Below are positions 6,998-14,998 of a DNA stretch of 35,258 nucleotides, one piece after another (the first letter of the stretch is position 1; every line of letters starts with the position of its first letter). The notes under the pieces were generated by a model that saw only the letters and a list, made by a program, of their open reading frames with translations, searched no databases and was not told where the DNA came from. This DNA is from CBFDBF01 sp050287725. GTDB taxonomy: Bacteria > Pseudomonadota > Gammaproteobacteria > Chromatiales > Chromatiaceae. A program made the translations under genes and the position numbers. The stretch spans positions 1-35,258 of the forward strand of contig JBNKCL010000042.1 of the NCBI GenBank assembly GCA_050287725.1. The letters run 5' to 3'.

Positions 6998-7504
6998 ATG
7001 GCGGTACTGGAGATCCTGACGATACCGGATGAGCGCCTGAAGCAGGAGTCGCAACCGGTGGAACGGTTCGATGACGAGCTGCGGGCTTTCATCGCGGACC
7101 TGGAGGAGACCCGCCGGGCGGGTCCCGCTGCGGTGGGCATTGCCGCCCCCCAGGTGGGGCGGTTGCAGCGGGTGGTGATCGTGGATGTCTCCAACACCAA
7201 AAAGCCGGCGCCCAACCACGGCCATCTGGTACTGGTGAATCCGGAGATCACCGAGTGGGACGGGTTCGAGATGGGGCGGGAGGGATGCCTGTCGGTACCC
7301 GATTACACCGGCAATGTCATCCGTGCCACCCGTATCCGACTGCGGGCGCTGGACCCCCACGGCAAGCCGCTGGAGTATGAGATGGAGGGTTTTGAGGCAC
7401 GCGCCGTGCAGCACGAGCTTGATCACCTGGACGGCACCCTGTTCCTCGACCGGGTGGTGAGCCGCCGCGCCGACCTGTTCCAACGCAAGGTGTATCAGAA
7501 ATAG
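6998..7504 (+). CDS. def: Peptide deformylase (likely a second, Def-like paralogue)
   Basis: Removes the formyl group from nascent N-terminal Met, using a bound Fe2+/Zn2+. Motif 2 EGCLSVPD supplies ligand Cys97; motif 3 QHELDHLDG supplies His139, catalytic Glu140 and His143. Motif 1 is AVGIAAPQVG (residues 45-54), where GxGLAAPQ is usual, so the first Gly is Ala and the preceding segment (RRAGPAA) is longer. The main def gene usually sits with fmt; here neither fmt nor rsmB is present, so this may be an additional deformylase. At 168 aa it has the standard length. The gene lies between the GcvR-like and acyltransferase genes on the same strand. Confidence 0.88.
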   Translation: MAVLEILTIPDERLKQESQPVERFDDELRAFIADLEETRRAGPAAVGIAAPQVGRLQRVVIVDVSNTKKPAPNHGHLVLVNPEITEWDGFEMGREGCLSVPDYTGNVIRATRIRLRALDPHGKPLEYEMEGFEARAVQHELDHLDGTLFLDRVVSRRADLFQRKVYQK

Positions 7505-7544
7505 GGCCGGGGAACGGACCGACCGCCGTCGGCGGCAGGTGATT

Positions 7545-8249
7545 ATGGAATCTCTTGTTTGGCTGTTGCTATTCGTCGCGCTCCTGCTTACGGGTGCCGG
7601 TCTGTGGATATTGCTGCGGGCCTGCCGCCGCGCCAACCGGGTCGATTGGGGACAGGGCTGGATGAATCTGTTGGACGGCCTCAATCGCCTCTTCTGTTAC
7701 CGCTATCACCGGCTGAACGTATTGGGCCTCCGGTTGCCCCGTACCGGCCCGGCGTTACTGGTGGCCAACCACATCTCGGGTCTCGACCCGATGTTGCTGA
7801 TCGCCTCCGCCCGCCGCCCCATTCGTTTTCTCATCGCGCGTGAGGAGTACCGGCGCTTCGGACTCACCTGGCTGTTTCGGGCGATGCAGTGTATCCCGGT
7901 GGATCGGGAACGCCGGCCGGAGCTGGCGTTGCGCGCAGCTTTGGGGGCGTTACGAGCCGGCGAGGTGGTGGCGTTGTTTCCGCACGGCGGGATTCATCTG
8001 GAGCGCGATACTCCACGCCGCATGAAGCCGGGGGTGGCCTGGCTGGCGCAGCAGACCGGCGCCCCGATCCTGCCGTTGCGGATCAGCGGAGTCCGCGGTG
8101 CGGGACATGTGGTGCGCGGGGTGTTGCTGCGCGGGCGGGCCACCGTCAAGGCATATCCGGCACTCTCTCCGGATCAGAGGGAGTCGGCGGCGCTGTTGCA
8201 TAAACTGCAACAGATCCTGGAGGGCGGGAGAGGTGCGGAGGATTCATGA
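7545..8249 (+). CDS. 1-acyl-glycerol-phosphate acyltransferase-like protein (PlsC family)
   Basis: Membrane-anchored acyltransferase expected to move an acyl chain onto a lysophospholipid or similar acceptor. One N-terminal membrane helix (about residues 4-26), then the PlsC domain: NHISGLD gives the HX4D catalytic pair His76/Asp81, and ILPLRISG is the usual block IV. Block III is unusual: FPHGG (145-149) replaces FPEGT, so the acidic residue normally involved in acceptor phosphate binding is missing. The ATG at 7545 has AGGTGA just upstream; a GTG at 7539 would sit on that site. Substrate cannot be told. Confidence 0.83.
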   Translation: MESLVWLLLFVALLLTGAGLWILLRACRRANRVDWGQGWMNLLDGLNRLFCYRYHRLNVLGLRLPRTGPALLVANHISGLDPMLLIASARRPIRFLIAREEYRRFGLTWLFRAMQCIPVDRERRPELALRAALGALRAGEVVALFPHGGIHLERDTPRRMKPGVAWLAQQTGAPILPLRISGVRGAGHVVRGVLLRGRATVKAYPALSPDQRESAALLHKLQQILEGGRGAEDS

Positions 8250-8264
8250 TTCGCCCGCTTTTCC

Positions 8265-8292
8265 CTTGAATTTTCAAGGGCCTCCCCAATCT
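8265..8292 (+). promoter_or_regulatory. Sigma-32 (heat-shock) promoter of clpB
   Basis: CTTGAA (8265-8270), 13-nt spacer, CCCCAATCT (8284-8292). This fits the RpoH consensus CTTGAAA-N11-16-CCCCATNT. It lies 36 nt before clpB, whose own GGAGG (8314-8318) is 9 nt from the ATG. The -35 falls within a small palindrome CCCTTGAA-TT-TTCAAGGG (8263-8280). Confidence 0.85.
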
Positions 8293-8327
8293 GAGGTCGT
8301 AGTGAAAAGTTTTGGAGGCATCTCTCA

Positions 8328-10925
8328 ATGCGAATGGACCGACTGACCAGTAAATTCCAGATGGCGCTGGCCGATGCGCAGAGCCTGGCGGTAGGGCGGG
8401 ACCACCAGTTTATCGAGCCGATCCACCTCATGACCGCCCTGCTGGACCAGGACGGCGGTGCGGTGCGGAATCTCCTGCTGCAGGCGGGCTGCAACGTGCG
8501 ACAGCTTCGCTCCAGCCTGGGCGAGGCCCTGGACCGGCTGCCGGCGGTGGAGGGGATGGCGGGCGATCTGCATCTCTCCCACGAGCTGGGGCGGCTGTTG
8601 AACCAGACCGACAAGCTGGCCCAGAAGCGCAAGGACCAGTACATCTCCAGCGAGCTGTTCGTGCTGGCGGCCATGGACGATCAGGGCGAGCTGGGCGAAC
8701 TGCTGCGCAAGGCGGGTGCCGGGAAGGGCGAGGTGGAACAGGCCATCGACCGGCTGCGCGGCGGCCAGACGGTGGACGACCCCAACGCCGAGGAGCAGCG
8801 TCAGGCGCTGGAGAAGTACACCATCGACCTCACCGAGCGGGCGGAGCAGGGGCGGCTGGACCCGGTAATCGGACGCGACGACGAGATCCGCCGCACCATC
8901 CAGGTGTTGCAACGGCGCACCAAGAACAACCCGGTGCTGATCGGCGAGCCCGGGGTGGGCAAGACCGCCATCGTCGAGGGGTTGGCGCAGCGCATCGTCA
9001 ACGGCGAGGTGCCGGAAGGGCTCAAGACCAAGCGGCTGCTCTCCCTGGATATGGCCGCCCTGATCGCCGGCGCCAAGTTCCGCGGCGAGTTCGAGGAGCG
9101 GCTCAAGGCGGTGCTCAACGACATCGCCAAGCAGGAGGGCAACATCATCCTGTTCATCGACGAGATTCACACCATGGTGGGGGCCGGCAAGGCCGAGGGT
9201 GCGATGGATGCCGGCAACATGCTCAAGCCGGCGCTGGCGCGTGGCGAACTGCACTGCGTGGGCGCCACCACCCTGGACGAATTCCGCAAGTACATCGAGA
9301 AGGACGCGGCGCTGGAGCGGCGCTTCCAGAAGGTGCTGATCCAGGAACCGACGGTGGAGGACACCATCGCCATCCTGCGCGGACTGCAGGAGCGTTATGA
9401 GGTGCACCACGGGGTGGAGATCACCGATCCCGCCATCGTGGCGGCCGCCACCCTGTCGCACCGTTACATCACCGACCGCTTCCTGCCGGACAAGGCGATC
9501 GATCTGGTGGATGAGGCGGCCAGCCGCATCCGCATCGAGATCGACTCCATGCCGGAGACCATGGATCGGCTGCACCGGCGGTTGATCCAGCTCAAGATCG
9601 AGCGGGAGGCGCTCAAGAAGGAGAGCGACGACGCCTCGCGCAAGCGGCTGGGGGACCTGGAGTCCGAGATCGAAAAGAGCGAGCGTGAGTTCTCCGACCT
9701 GGAGGAGATCTGGAAATCGGAGAAGGCGGCGGTGCAGGGCACCACCCACATCAAGGAGGAGCTGGAACGCATGCGCACCGAACTGGAGGCGGCCCGCCGG
9801 GCCGGCGACCTGGCCCGCATGTCGGAGCTGCAGTACGGCCGCATCCCGGAATTGGAGAAGCAGCTCGACATGGCGGCCCAGGCCGAGATGCACGACATGC
9901 AGCTGCTGCGCAACAAGGTGACCGACGAAGAGATCGCCGAGGTGGTCTCCAAGTGGACCGGGATCCCGGTGGCCAAGATGCTGGAGGGCGAGCGCCAGAA
10001 GCTGCTGCAGATGGAGCAGGGGATCCATAAACGAGTGGTAGGCCAGGACGAGGCGGTGCGGGTGGTGGCGGACGCCATTCGCCGTTCGCGCGCCGGGCTG
10101 TCGGACCCCAACCGTCCCAACGGCTCCTTCCTGTTCCTGGGCCCCACCGGCGTGGGCAAGACCGAGTTGTGCAAGGCGCTGGCGGAGTTCCTGTTCGACA
10201 CCGAGGAGGCGATGGTCCGCATCGATATGTCGGAATTCATGGAGAAGCACTCGGTGGCGCGCCTGATCGGCGCCCCGCCGGGCTATGTGGGTTACGAGGA
10301 GGGCGGTTATCTCACCGAGATCGTGCGGCGCAAACCCTATTCGGTGATCCTGCTGGACGAGGTGGAGAAGGCCCATCCGGACGTATTCAACGTGCTGTTG
10401 CAGGTGTTGGACGACGGCCGGCTCACCGACGGCCAGGGCCGTACCGTGGACTTCCGCAACAGCGTGGTGGTGATGACCTCCAATCTGGGTTCCGAGGTGA
10501 TTCAGGGCATGGCCGGAGAGGAGAACTACGCTGCCATGAAGGCGGCGGTGATGGAGATCGTGGGCCAGCAGTTCCGGCCGGAGTTCATCAACCGGCTGGA
10601 CGAGATCGTGGTGTTCCATCCGCTGCAGCGGAATCAGATCCGCGCCATCGCCGGAATCCAGATCGAGCATCTGCGCCGCCGGCTGGCGGACCGGGGGCTC
10701 GGGCTGGAGGTTTCCGAGGCGGCCCTCGACCGGCTGGGGGAGGCGGGTTTCGATCCGGTCTACGGCGCCCGGCCGTTGAAACGGGCCATCCAGCAGCAAT
10801 TGGAGAACCCGCTGGCGCAGCAGATCCTGGCGGGCCGTTTCGAGACCGACGATGTCATCGAGGTGGATGTGGGTACGGAGGGGCTTACCTTCCGCAAGGG
10901 GAAGGCAGCGGCCAGTGCGGCCTGA
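8328..10925 (+). CDS. clpB: Disaggregase ClpB
   Basis: Hexameric AAA+ chaperone that threads aggregated proteins through its pore together with DnaK. N-terminal Clp-N domain (about 1-150); AAA1 with Walker A GEPGVGKT at 206-213 and Walker B ILFIDEIHT; coiled-coil middle domain (about 405-520, rich in Glu/Lys/Arg, including the LERMRTELEAARRAGDL segment), which separates ClpB from ClpA/ClpC; AAA2 with GPTGVGKT at 605-612 and VILLDEVEKAH. 865 aa, against 857 in E. coli. Heat-shock control is predicted from the promoter just upstream. A 125-bp palindromic element begins 10 nt after the stop. Confidence 0.98.
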   Translation: MRMDRLTSKFQMALADAQSLAVGRDHQFIEPIHLMTALLDQDGGAVRNLLLQAGCNVRQLRSSLGEALDRLPAVEGMAGDLHLSHELGRLLNQTDKLAQKRKDQYISSELFVLAAMDDQGELGELLRKAGAGKGEVEQAIDRLRGGQTVDDPNAEEQRQALEKYTIDLTERAEQGRLDPVIGRDDEIRRTIQVLQRRTKNNPVLIGEPGVGKTAIVEGLAQRIVNGEVPEGLKTKRLLSLDMAALIAGAKFRGEFEERLKAVLNDIAKQEGNIILFIDEIHTMVGAGKAEGAMDAGNMLKPALARGELHCVGATTLDEFRKYIEKDAALERRFQKVLIQEPTVEDTIAILRGLQERYEVHHGVEITDPAIVAAATLSHRYITDRFLPDKAIDLVDEAASRIRIEIDSMPETMDRLHRRLIQLKIEREALKKESDDASRKRLGDLESEIEKSEREFSDLEEIWKSEKAAVQGTTHIKEELERMRTELEAARRAGDLARMSELQYGRIPELEKQLDMAAQAEMHDMQLLRNKVTDEEIAEVVSKWTGIPVAKMLEGERQKLLQMEQGIHKRVVGQDEAVRVVADAIRRSRAGLSDPNRPNGSFLFLGPTGVGKTELCKALAEFLFDTEEAMVRIDMSEFMEKHSVARLIGAPPGYVGYEEGGYLTEIVRRKPYSVILLDEVEKAHPDVFNVLLQVLDDGRLTDGQGRTVDFRNSVVVMTSNLGSEVIQGMAGEENYAAMKAAVMEIVGQQFRPEFINRLDEIVVFHPLQRNQIRAIAGIQIEHLRRRLADRGLGLEVSEAALDRLGEAGFDPVYGARPLKRAIQQQLENPLAQQILAGRFETDDVIEVDVGTEGLTFRKGKAAASAA

Positions 10926-10934
10926 AAAACCTGG

Positions 10935-11059
10935 TGAAAAATCCTCATCCGGTCCGATACGGCGTTAAAATCCGGCTCAAAATGCTCATTTACTAGTCGT
11001 GTAAACTGCGCTTTTTCGCCGAATTTTGCCTTGTCTCGAACTCGCCTGAGGCTTTTTCA
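10935..11059. mobile_element. 125-bp palindromic miniature element, intact copy
   Basis: Two 59-nt arms (10935-10993 and 11001-11059) around a 7-nt centre form an imperfect palindrome with ends TGAAAAATCCTCA / TGAGGCTTTTTCA. A second copy, about 95% alike over the arms, sits at 14996-15390. Size, inverted ends and lack of coding capacity fit a MITE-like or REP-like element. It lies between the converging ends of clpB and the 81-aa gene and may act as a terminator for either. Confidence 0.75.
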
Positions 11060-11091
11060 CAGATCCGTGTAAGTCAAAGATTGTCCGGTGT

Positions 11092-11337
11092 TTACTGTCC
11101 GGGATCGGCGGGGGGCGACTCCTCCGACTCCCGCTTCGCGGCCGCTTCGGCGGCCGCGCGCTTTTCGGCTTCCGCCTCCTGTCTCAGCCGTTCCGCTTTG
11201 TTCCTCTCCACCAGCTCGATGTACTCCTTGGGGGTCAGATCGACCGCCCCTTCCGGCTTCTGTTTCGGTGCATAGTAGGCGTAGACCACCACCCCCACGA
11301 TCACCGGAAAGACGATGAAAAATGGTTTGATTTTCAT
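11092..11337 (-). CDS. 81-aa membrane-anchored coiled-coil protein, unknown function
   Basis: I do not recognise the family. One N-terminal membrane helix (about residues 5-22, FFIVFPVIVGVVVYAYY), then LTPKEYIELVERNKAERLRQ and an Ala/Glu/Lys/Arg-rich stretch likely to be a helix or coiled coil, ending in an acidic, Pro-rich tail. The ATG at 11337 has GGAGAG just upstream (minus strand); a longer frame to 11475 is only overlap with the HAD gene. It starts 13 nt after the HAD gene ends and is probably its operon partner. Confidence 0.75.
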   Translation of the reverse strand: MKIKPFFIVFPVIVGVVVYAYYAPKQKPEGAVDLTPKEYIELVERNKAERLRQEAEAEKRAAAEAAAKRESEESPPADPGQ

Positions 11338-11350
11338 GTTGCTCTCCGAT

Positions 11351-12007
11351 TCAGTCGCGCAGGGTAATGATAGGCCAGCCGCGGGCGGCGGCGTGGGCGG
11401 CCAGCGGCTCGTCCGGGTCCACCGCCACCGGGTTCTCCACCCGTTCCAGTAACGGGATGTCATTGTGGGAGTCACTGTAAAAGCTGCTGCCGGTTAAATC
11501 CGCGCCGTGTTGCCGCAGCCACTGCTCCAGCCGTTTTACCTTGCCCTCGCGGTAGCTGGGATCGCCCGACACCTCGCCGGTGTAGTGCCCCTCCAGGACC
11601 TCCGGCTCGGTGGCGATCAGGTTCTCCACTCCCAGACGCCGGGCGATGGGGGCGGTGACGAAGGCGTTGGTGGCGGTGATGATCAGCAGGGTGTCGCCCG
11701 CCTCCCGGTGTCGTTCGATCAACTCCCGTCCCGCCGGCAGGATGATGGGGTCGATCTTCTCGGCCAGGAACTGTTTCCGCAGCGCTTCCAGCCGCGCCGG
11801 ATCGTTGTCCCGCAACGGCCGCAGGGAGAAACGCAGAAATTCGAAGATGTCGAGCGTACCCTCGCGATACTCCCGGTAGAACCGTTCGTTCTCCCGTTCG
11901 TAATAAGCGCCGTCCACCACTCCCTGTTCGGCCAGGAAGACCCCCCACAGGTAGTCAGAGTCGCCGCCCAGCAGGGTGTTGTCGAGATCGAAGATGGCCA
12001 GTGCCAA
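11351..12007 (-). CDS. HAD-superfamily IB phosphatase (SerB-like; possible histidinol-phosphatase)
   Basis: Small-molecule phosphatase of HAD subfamily IB. Motif I is FDLDNTLL with the nucleophile Asp7 and acid/base Asp9; motif II is IITATN; motif III Lys lies in REGKVKRL; motif IV is YSDSHNDIPLL. The helical cap (about 15-90) marks the SerB/IB class. A HAD-IB gene next to rppH and ptsP is also found in Pseudomonas, where the corresponding protein (PA0335) was reported to act as histidinol-phosphate phosphatase. That function is an inference from neighbourhood and fold; other phosphate esters are possible. It is divergent from rppH. Confidence 0.85.
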   Translation of the reverse strand: MALAIFDLDNTLLGGDSDYLWGVFLAEQGVVDGAYYERENERFYREYREGTLDIFEFLRFSLRPLRDNDPARLEALRKQFLAEKIDPIILPAGRELIERHREAGDTLLIITATNAFVTAPIARRLGVENLIATEPEVLEGHYTGEVSGDPSYREGKVKRLEQWLRQHGADLTGSSFYSDSHNDIPLLERVENPVAVDPDEPLAAHAAARGWPIITLRD

Positions 12008-12163
12008 TGGAGAAATCCTCGGGATTGATGAATCGGAAGCGGGATTTTACCTCAGAAATGTAGGGAAAAGTGCTTGTACAATAAGAATATAGGCCCGCTT
12101 GCCGGTAGCGGTGTTGTTGTGGAAGAATCAAGTCGGAAAGGCAGATCGGAAAAGGGTTCGGTT

Positions 12164-12688
12164 TTGATTGATTCGCAAGGTTACAGGCCCAACGTCGGAA
12201 TTATCCTGTGCAACCACCAGCGGCGGTTGTTCTGGGGGCGGCGTGCCGGCCAAAACGCCTGGCAGTTCCCCCAGGGTGGGATCAAACAGAACGAGACCCC
12301 GGAACAGGCGATGTTTCGGGAGCTGGAGGAGGAGGTGGGCCTGCGGGCGGACCAGGTGGAGGTGATGGGGGTTACCGATAACTGGTTGCGTTACCGGCTT
12401 CCCAAACGTTTTCTTCGGCGCGATTGCGAACCGCTCTGTATCGGCCAGAAACAGCGGTGGTTTCTGGTCCGGGTGCTGTGTGATGAAGATGCCTTCTGTC
12501 TGGACGGCACCGCCAAACCGGAATTCGACCACTGGCGCTGGGTCAAGTATTGGCAACCGTTGCGGGAAGTGGTCTACTTCAAGCGTCGGGTCTACTCCCA
12601 GGCGTTACGGGAACTGGCGCCGATCCTGTTTCCGGAGGGCGCTCCGTCCCGGCGCGGCGCCCACTATCCCCGTTTCAGCCATCGTTGA
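12164..12688 (+). CDS. rppH: RNA pyrophosphohydrolase
   Basis: Nudix enzyme that removes 5' pyrophosphate from mRNA and so starts 5'-end-dependent decay by RNase E. The Nudix box spans residues 38-60 (GGIKQNETPEQAM...EEEVGL) with catalytic Glu53, Glu56 and Glu57, the same numbering as E. coli. The TTG at 12164 is chosen: it gives MIDSQGYRPNVGII, the conserved RppH N-terminus, with AAAGGG 7 nt upstream, and 174 aa (E. coli 176). The open frame extends 30 codons farther up to an ATG at 12074, but that part has no family match. ptsP follows, the common gammaproteobacterial order. Confidence 0.93.
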   Translation: MIDSQGYRPNVGIILCNHQRRLFWGRRAGQNAWQFPQGGIKQNETPEQAMFRELEEEVGLRADQVEVMGVTDNWLRYRLPKRFLRRDCEPLCIGQKQRWFLVRVLCDEDAFCLDGTAKPEFDHWRWVKYWQPLREVVYFKRRVYSQALRELAPILFPEGAPSRRGAHYPRFSHR

Positions 12689-12733
12689 ATACGCAACGTT
12701 TTGACCGCACTCCCTGAATCCGACGACCCATCT

Positions 12734-14998
12734 ATGCTCGATCTTCTGCGCCATATCGTCCAGGAGGTGAACGGCGCTTCCGATCTGGGAGAGGCGTTGG
12801 AGATTATCGTGCACCGGGTCAAGGCGGCGGCGAATACCGATGCCTGCTCCGTCTATCTCACCGATTTCGAGCGTCGCACCCATGTATTACGGGCGACGGA
12901 CGGATTGCGTCCGGAGGCGGTGGGACGGGTGGAGTTGCCGTTCCACCGCGGCCTGATCGGTCTGGTCTGCGAGCGGGCCGAACCGGTCAACCTGGACGAC
13001 GCCCCGAATCATCCACGCTATCTGTTCGTTTCCGATACCGGAGAGACCCGGTTCCGGGGGTTTCTGGGCGTCCCGATCATCCAGAACCGCAGGGTACTGG
13101 GGGTGCTGGTAGTGCGGCAGCGCGAGCCGCGCCAGTTCGACGAGAACGAAGAGACCTTCCTGGTAACGCTGGCGGCGCAGCTGGCGGGCGCCATCACGCA
13201 CGCCCAGGCCAGCGGTGAGCTGCGGGCCCTGCAGGAGCAGAAACAGACCCCGACCCGTTTTCTCCAGGGGCGGCCCGGTGCCGACGGGGTGGCGGAGGGT
13301 ATCGCGGTGGTGGTCTACCCGCCGGCCGATCTGGAAGCGATCCCGGATCGCACCCCGGACGACCCGGAGCGGGAGGTCGAGGCCTTTCACGCTGCGGTGG
13401 TCGCGGTACAGGAGGATCTCTCCCGGCTGGAGGAGAGGATGGCAGGCAGCCTGCCGTCGGAAGATCACGCCCTGTTCCAGGCGTGGATCCTGATGCTGAA
13501 GAGTCAATCCCTGATCGACCCCACGGTGGAAAGAATCCGTGCCGGGAACTGGGCTGCGGGCGCCCTGCGGCAGACCATCGAGGAACACGCCCGGGTGTTC
13601 GAGAACATGGAGGATGTCTATCTGCGGGAACGTTCCTCCGACGTGCGTGATCTGGGACGCCGGATCCTGATGTACCTGCAGATGAGCATCCCCGCCAGAT
13701 ACGACTATCCCGAACGGACGGTGCTGGTGGGAGAGGGGATCAGTGCGGTTCAGTTGGCGGAGGTGCCTCCGGGTTTGTTGGCGGGGGTGGTTTCCGCCAC
13801 CGGTTCCTCCTCTTCCCATGTGGCGATCCTGGCGCGCGCCCTGGGGGTGCCGGCGGTGATGGGACTGGTGGGTATGCCCACCAGCCGTCTGGACCGGCAG
13901 CAGGTGATCGTCGACGGCTATCGCGGCCGGGTCTATGTCTCTCCCGCGGAGACGGTGCTGGAGGAGTATCGGCGTCTGGCGCGCGAGGATCAGGATCTGA
14001 CCGAGGAGCTGGAACTGTTGCGCGGTCAGCCCTCCGAGACCAGCGACGGTATCCAGGTGCCGCTCTATCTCAACACCGGTCTGGTCTCCGAGATGACCTC
14101 CATGGGGACCGAAGAGGCGGCCGGGGTAGGGCTGTTCCGCACCGAGCTGCCGTTCATGGTGCGGGACCGTTTTCCCAGCGAGGCGGTGCAGGTGGAGACC
14201 TACCGGCGGGTGCTCAGCACCTTTGCGCCGCGTCCGGTTACGTTGCGCACCCTGGACGTGGGGGGCGACAAGCCGCTGCCCTATTTTCCGATCGAGGAGT
14301 CCAATCCGTTCCTCGGTTGGCGCGGTATCCGGATCTCGCTGGATCACCCCGAGATCTTTCTGACCCAGGTGCGGGCGATGTTGCGGGCCGCCATCGATTT
14401 CGACAACCTGCACATCCTGTTGCCGATGATCAGCGGCGTGACGGAGGTGGACGAACTGAAGCTGTTGATCCAGCGGGCCTATGACGAACTGCTGGAGGAC
14501 GGTTACAAGATCTCCCAGCCGCGCATCGGGGTGATGATCGAGGTGCCGGCGGCGGTCTACCAGACCGAAGAGCTGGCGCGCCGGGTGGATTTCCTTTCGG
14601 TGGGTACCAACGACCTGACCCAGTATCTGCTGGCGGTGGACCGCAACAACCCGCGGGTCGCCGAACTCTATGACGACCTGCATCCGGCGGTGCTGCGGGC
14701 GGTGAACCGGATCGTCGAAGGGGCCAAGGTCTACAATCGCCCGGTCTCCGTCTGCGGCGAACTGGCCGGCAGTCCCCTGGCGACGGCGTTGCTGCTGGGT
14801 ATGGGGGTGCAGGGTCTCAGTATGAACGCCAGCAGTCTGCTGCGGGTGAAGTGGGTGGTGCGGAGCCTGAGTCGCACCCGCGCCCGCCAGTTGCTGCAGG
14901 CGGCGCTGGTGCAGGAGGACGCGCCCGGGGTGCGGCGACTGATGCAGGGGGCGCTGGAGGAGTTGGGGTTGGGCGGTTTGGTGCGGGCGGGGCGTTGA
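12734..14998 (+). CDS. ptsP: Phosphoenolpyruvate-protein phosphotransferase of the nitrogen PTS (EI-Ntr)
   Basis: First component of PTS-Ntr: takes phosphate from PEP and passes it to NPr (PtsO), then EIIA-Ntr (PtsN). N-terminal GAF domain (about residues 15-160, senses glutamine/2-oxoglutarate in E. coli), EI N-terminal domain, phosphohistidine domain with His362 in SSSSHVAILAR, and the PEP-binding TIM barrel with Cys674 in VCGELAGSP and the GLFRTELPFM and LDVGGDKPLPY blocks. The start at 12734 gives MLDLLRHIVQEV, matching E. coli, and 754 aa (E. coli 748); an in-frame TTG at 12701 is the alternative. No clear Shine-Dalgarno precedes either. The stop codon is the first three bases of a palindromic element. 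Confidence 0.94.
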   Translation: MLDLLRHIVQEVNGASDLGEALEIIVHRVKAAANTDACSVYLTDFERRTHVLRATDGLRPEAVGRVELPFHRGLIGLVCERAEPVNLDDAPNHPRYLFVSDTGETRFRGFLGVPIIQNRRVLGVLVVRQREPRQFDENEETFLVTLAAQLAGAITHAQASGELRALQEQKQTPTRFLQGRPGADGVAEGIAVVVYPPADLEAIPDRTPDDPEREVEAFHAAVVAVQEDLSRLEERMAGSLPSEDHALFQAWILMLKSQSLIDPTVERIRAGNWAAGALRQTIEEHARVFENMEDVYLRERSSDVRDLGRRILMYLQMSIPARYDYPERTVLVGEGISAVQLAEVPPGLLAGVVSATGSSSSHVAILARALGVPAVMGLVGMPTSRLDRQQVIVDGYRGRVYVSPAETVLEEYRRLAREDQDLTEELELLRGQPSETSDGIQVPLYLNTGLVSEMTSMGTEEAAGVGLFRTELPFMVRDRFPSEAVQVETYRRVLSTFAPRPVTLRTLDVGGDKPLPYFPIEESNPFLGWRGIRISLDHPEIFLTQVRAMLRAAIDFDNLHILLPMISGVTEVDELKLLIQRAYDELLEDGYKISQPRIGVMIEVPAAVYQTEELARRVDFLSVGTNDLTQYLLAVDRNNPRVAELYDDLHPAVLRAVNRIVEGAKVYNRPVSVCGELAGSPLATALLLGMGVQGLSMNASSLLRVKWVVRSLSRTRARQLLQAALVQEDAPGVRRLMQGALEELGLGGLVRAGR

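Noticed and set aside
8325..10799. 824-codon open frame antisense to clpB
   Set aside because: It is the complement of a GC-rich, strongly biased coding frame; the product is His/Leu/Gln-rich with no family motifs, while the plus strand encodes an unmistakable ClpB.
12887..14683. 598-codon minus-strand open frame over ptsP
   Set aside because: Shadow frame without motifs; ptsP on plus has all catalytic residues.
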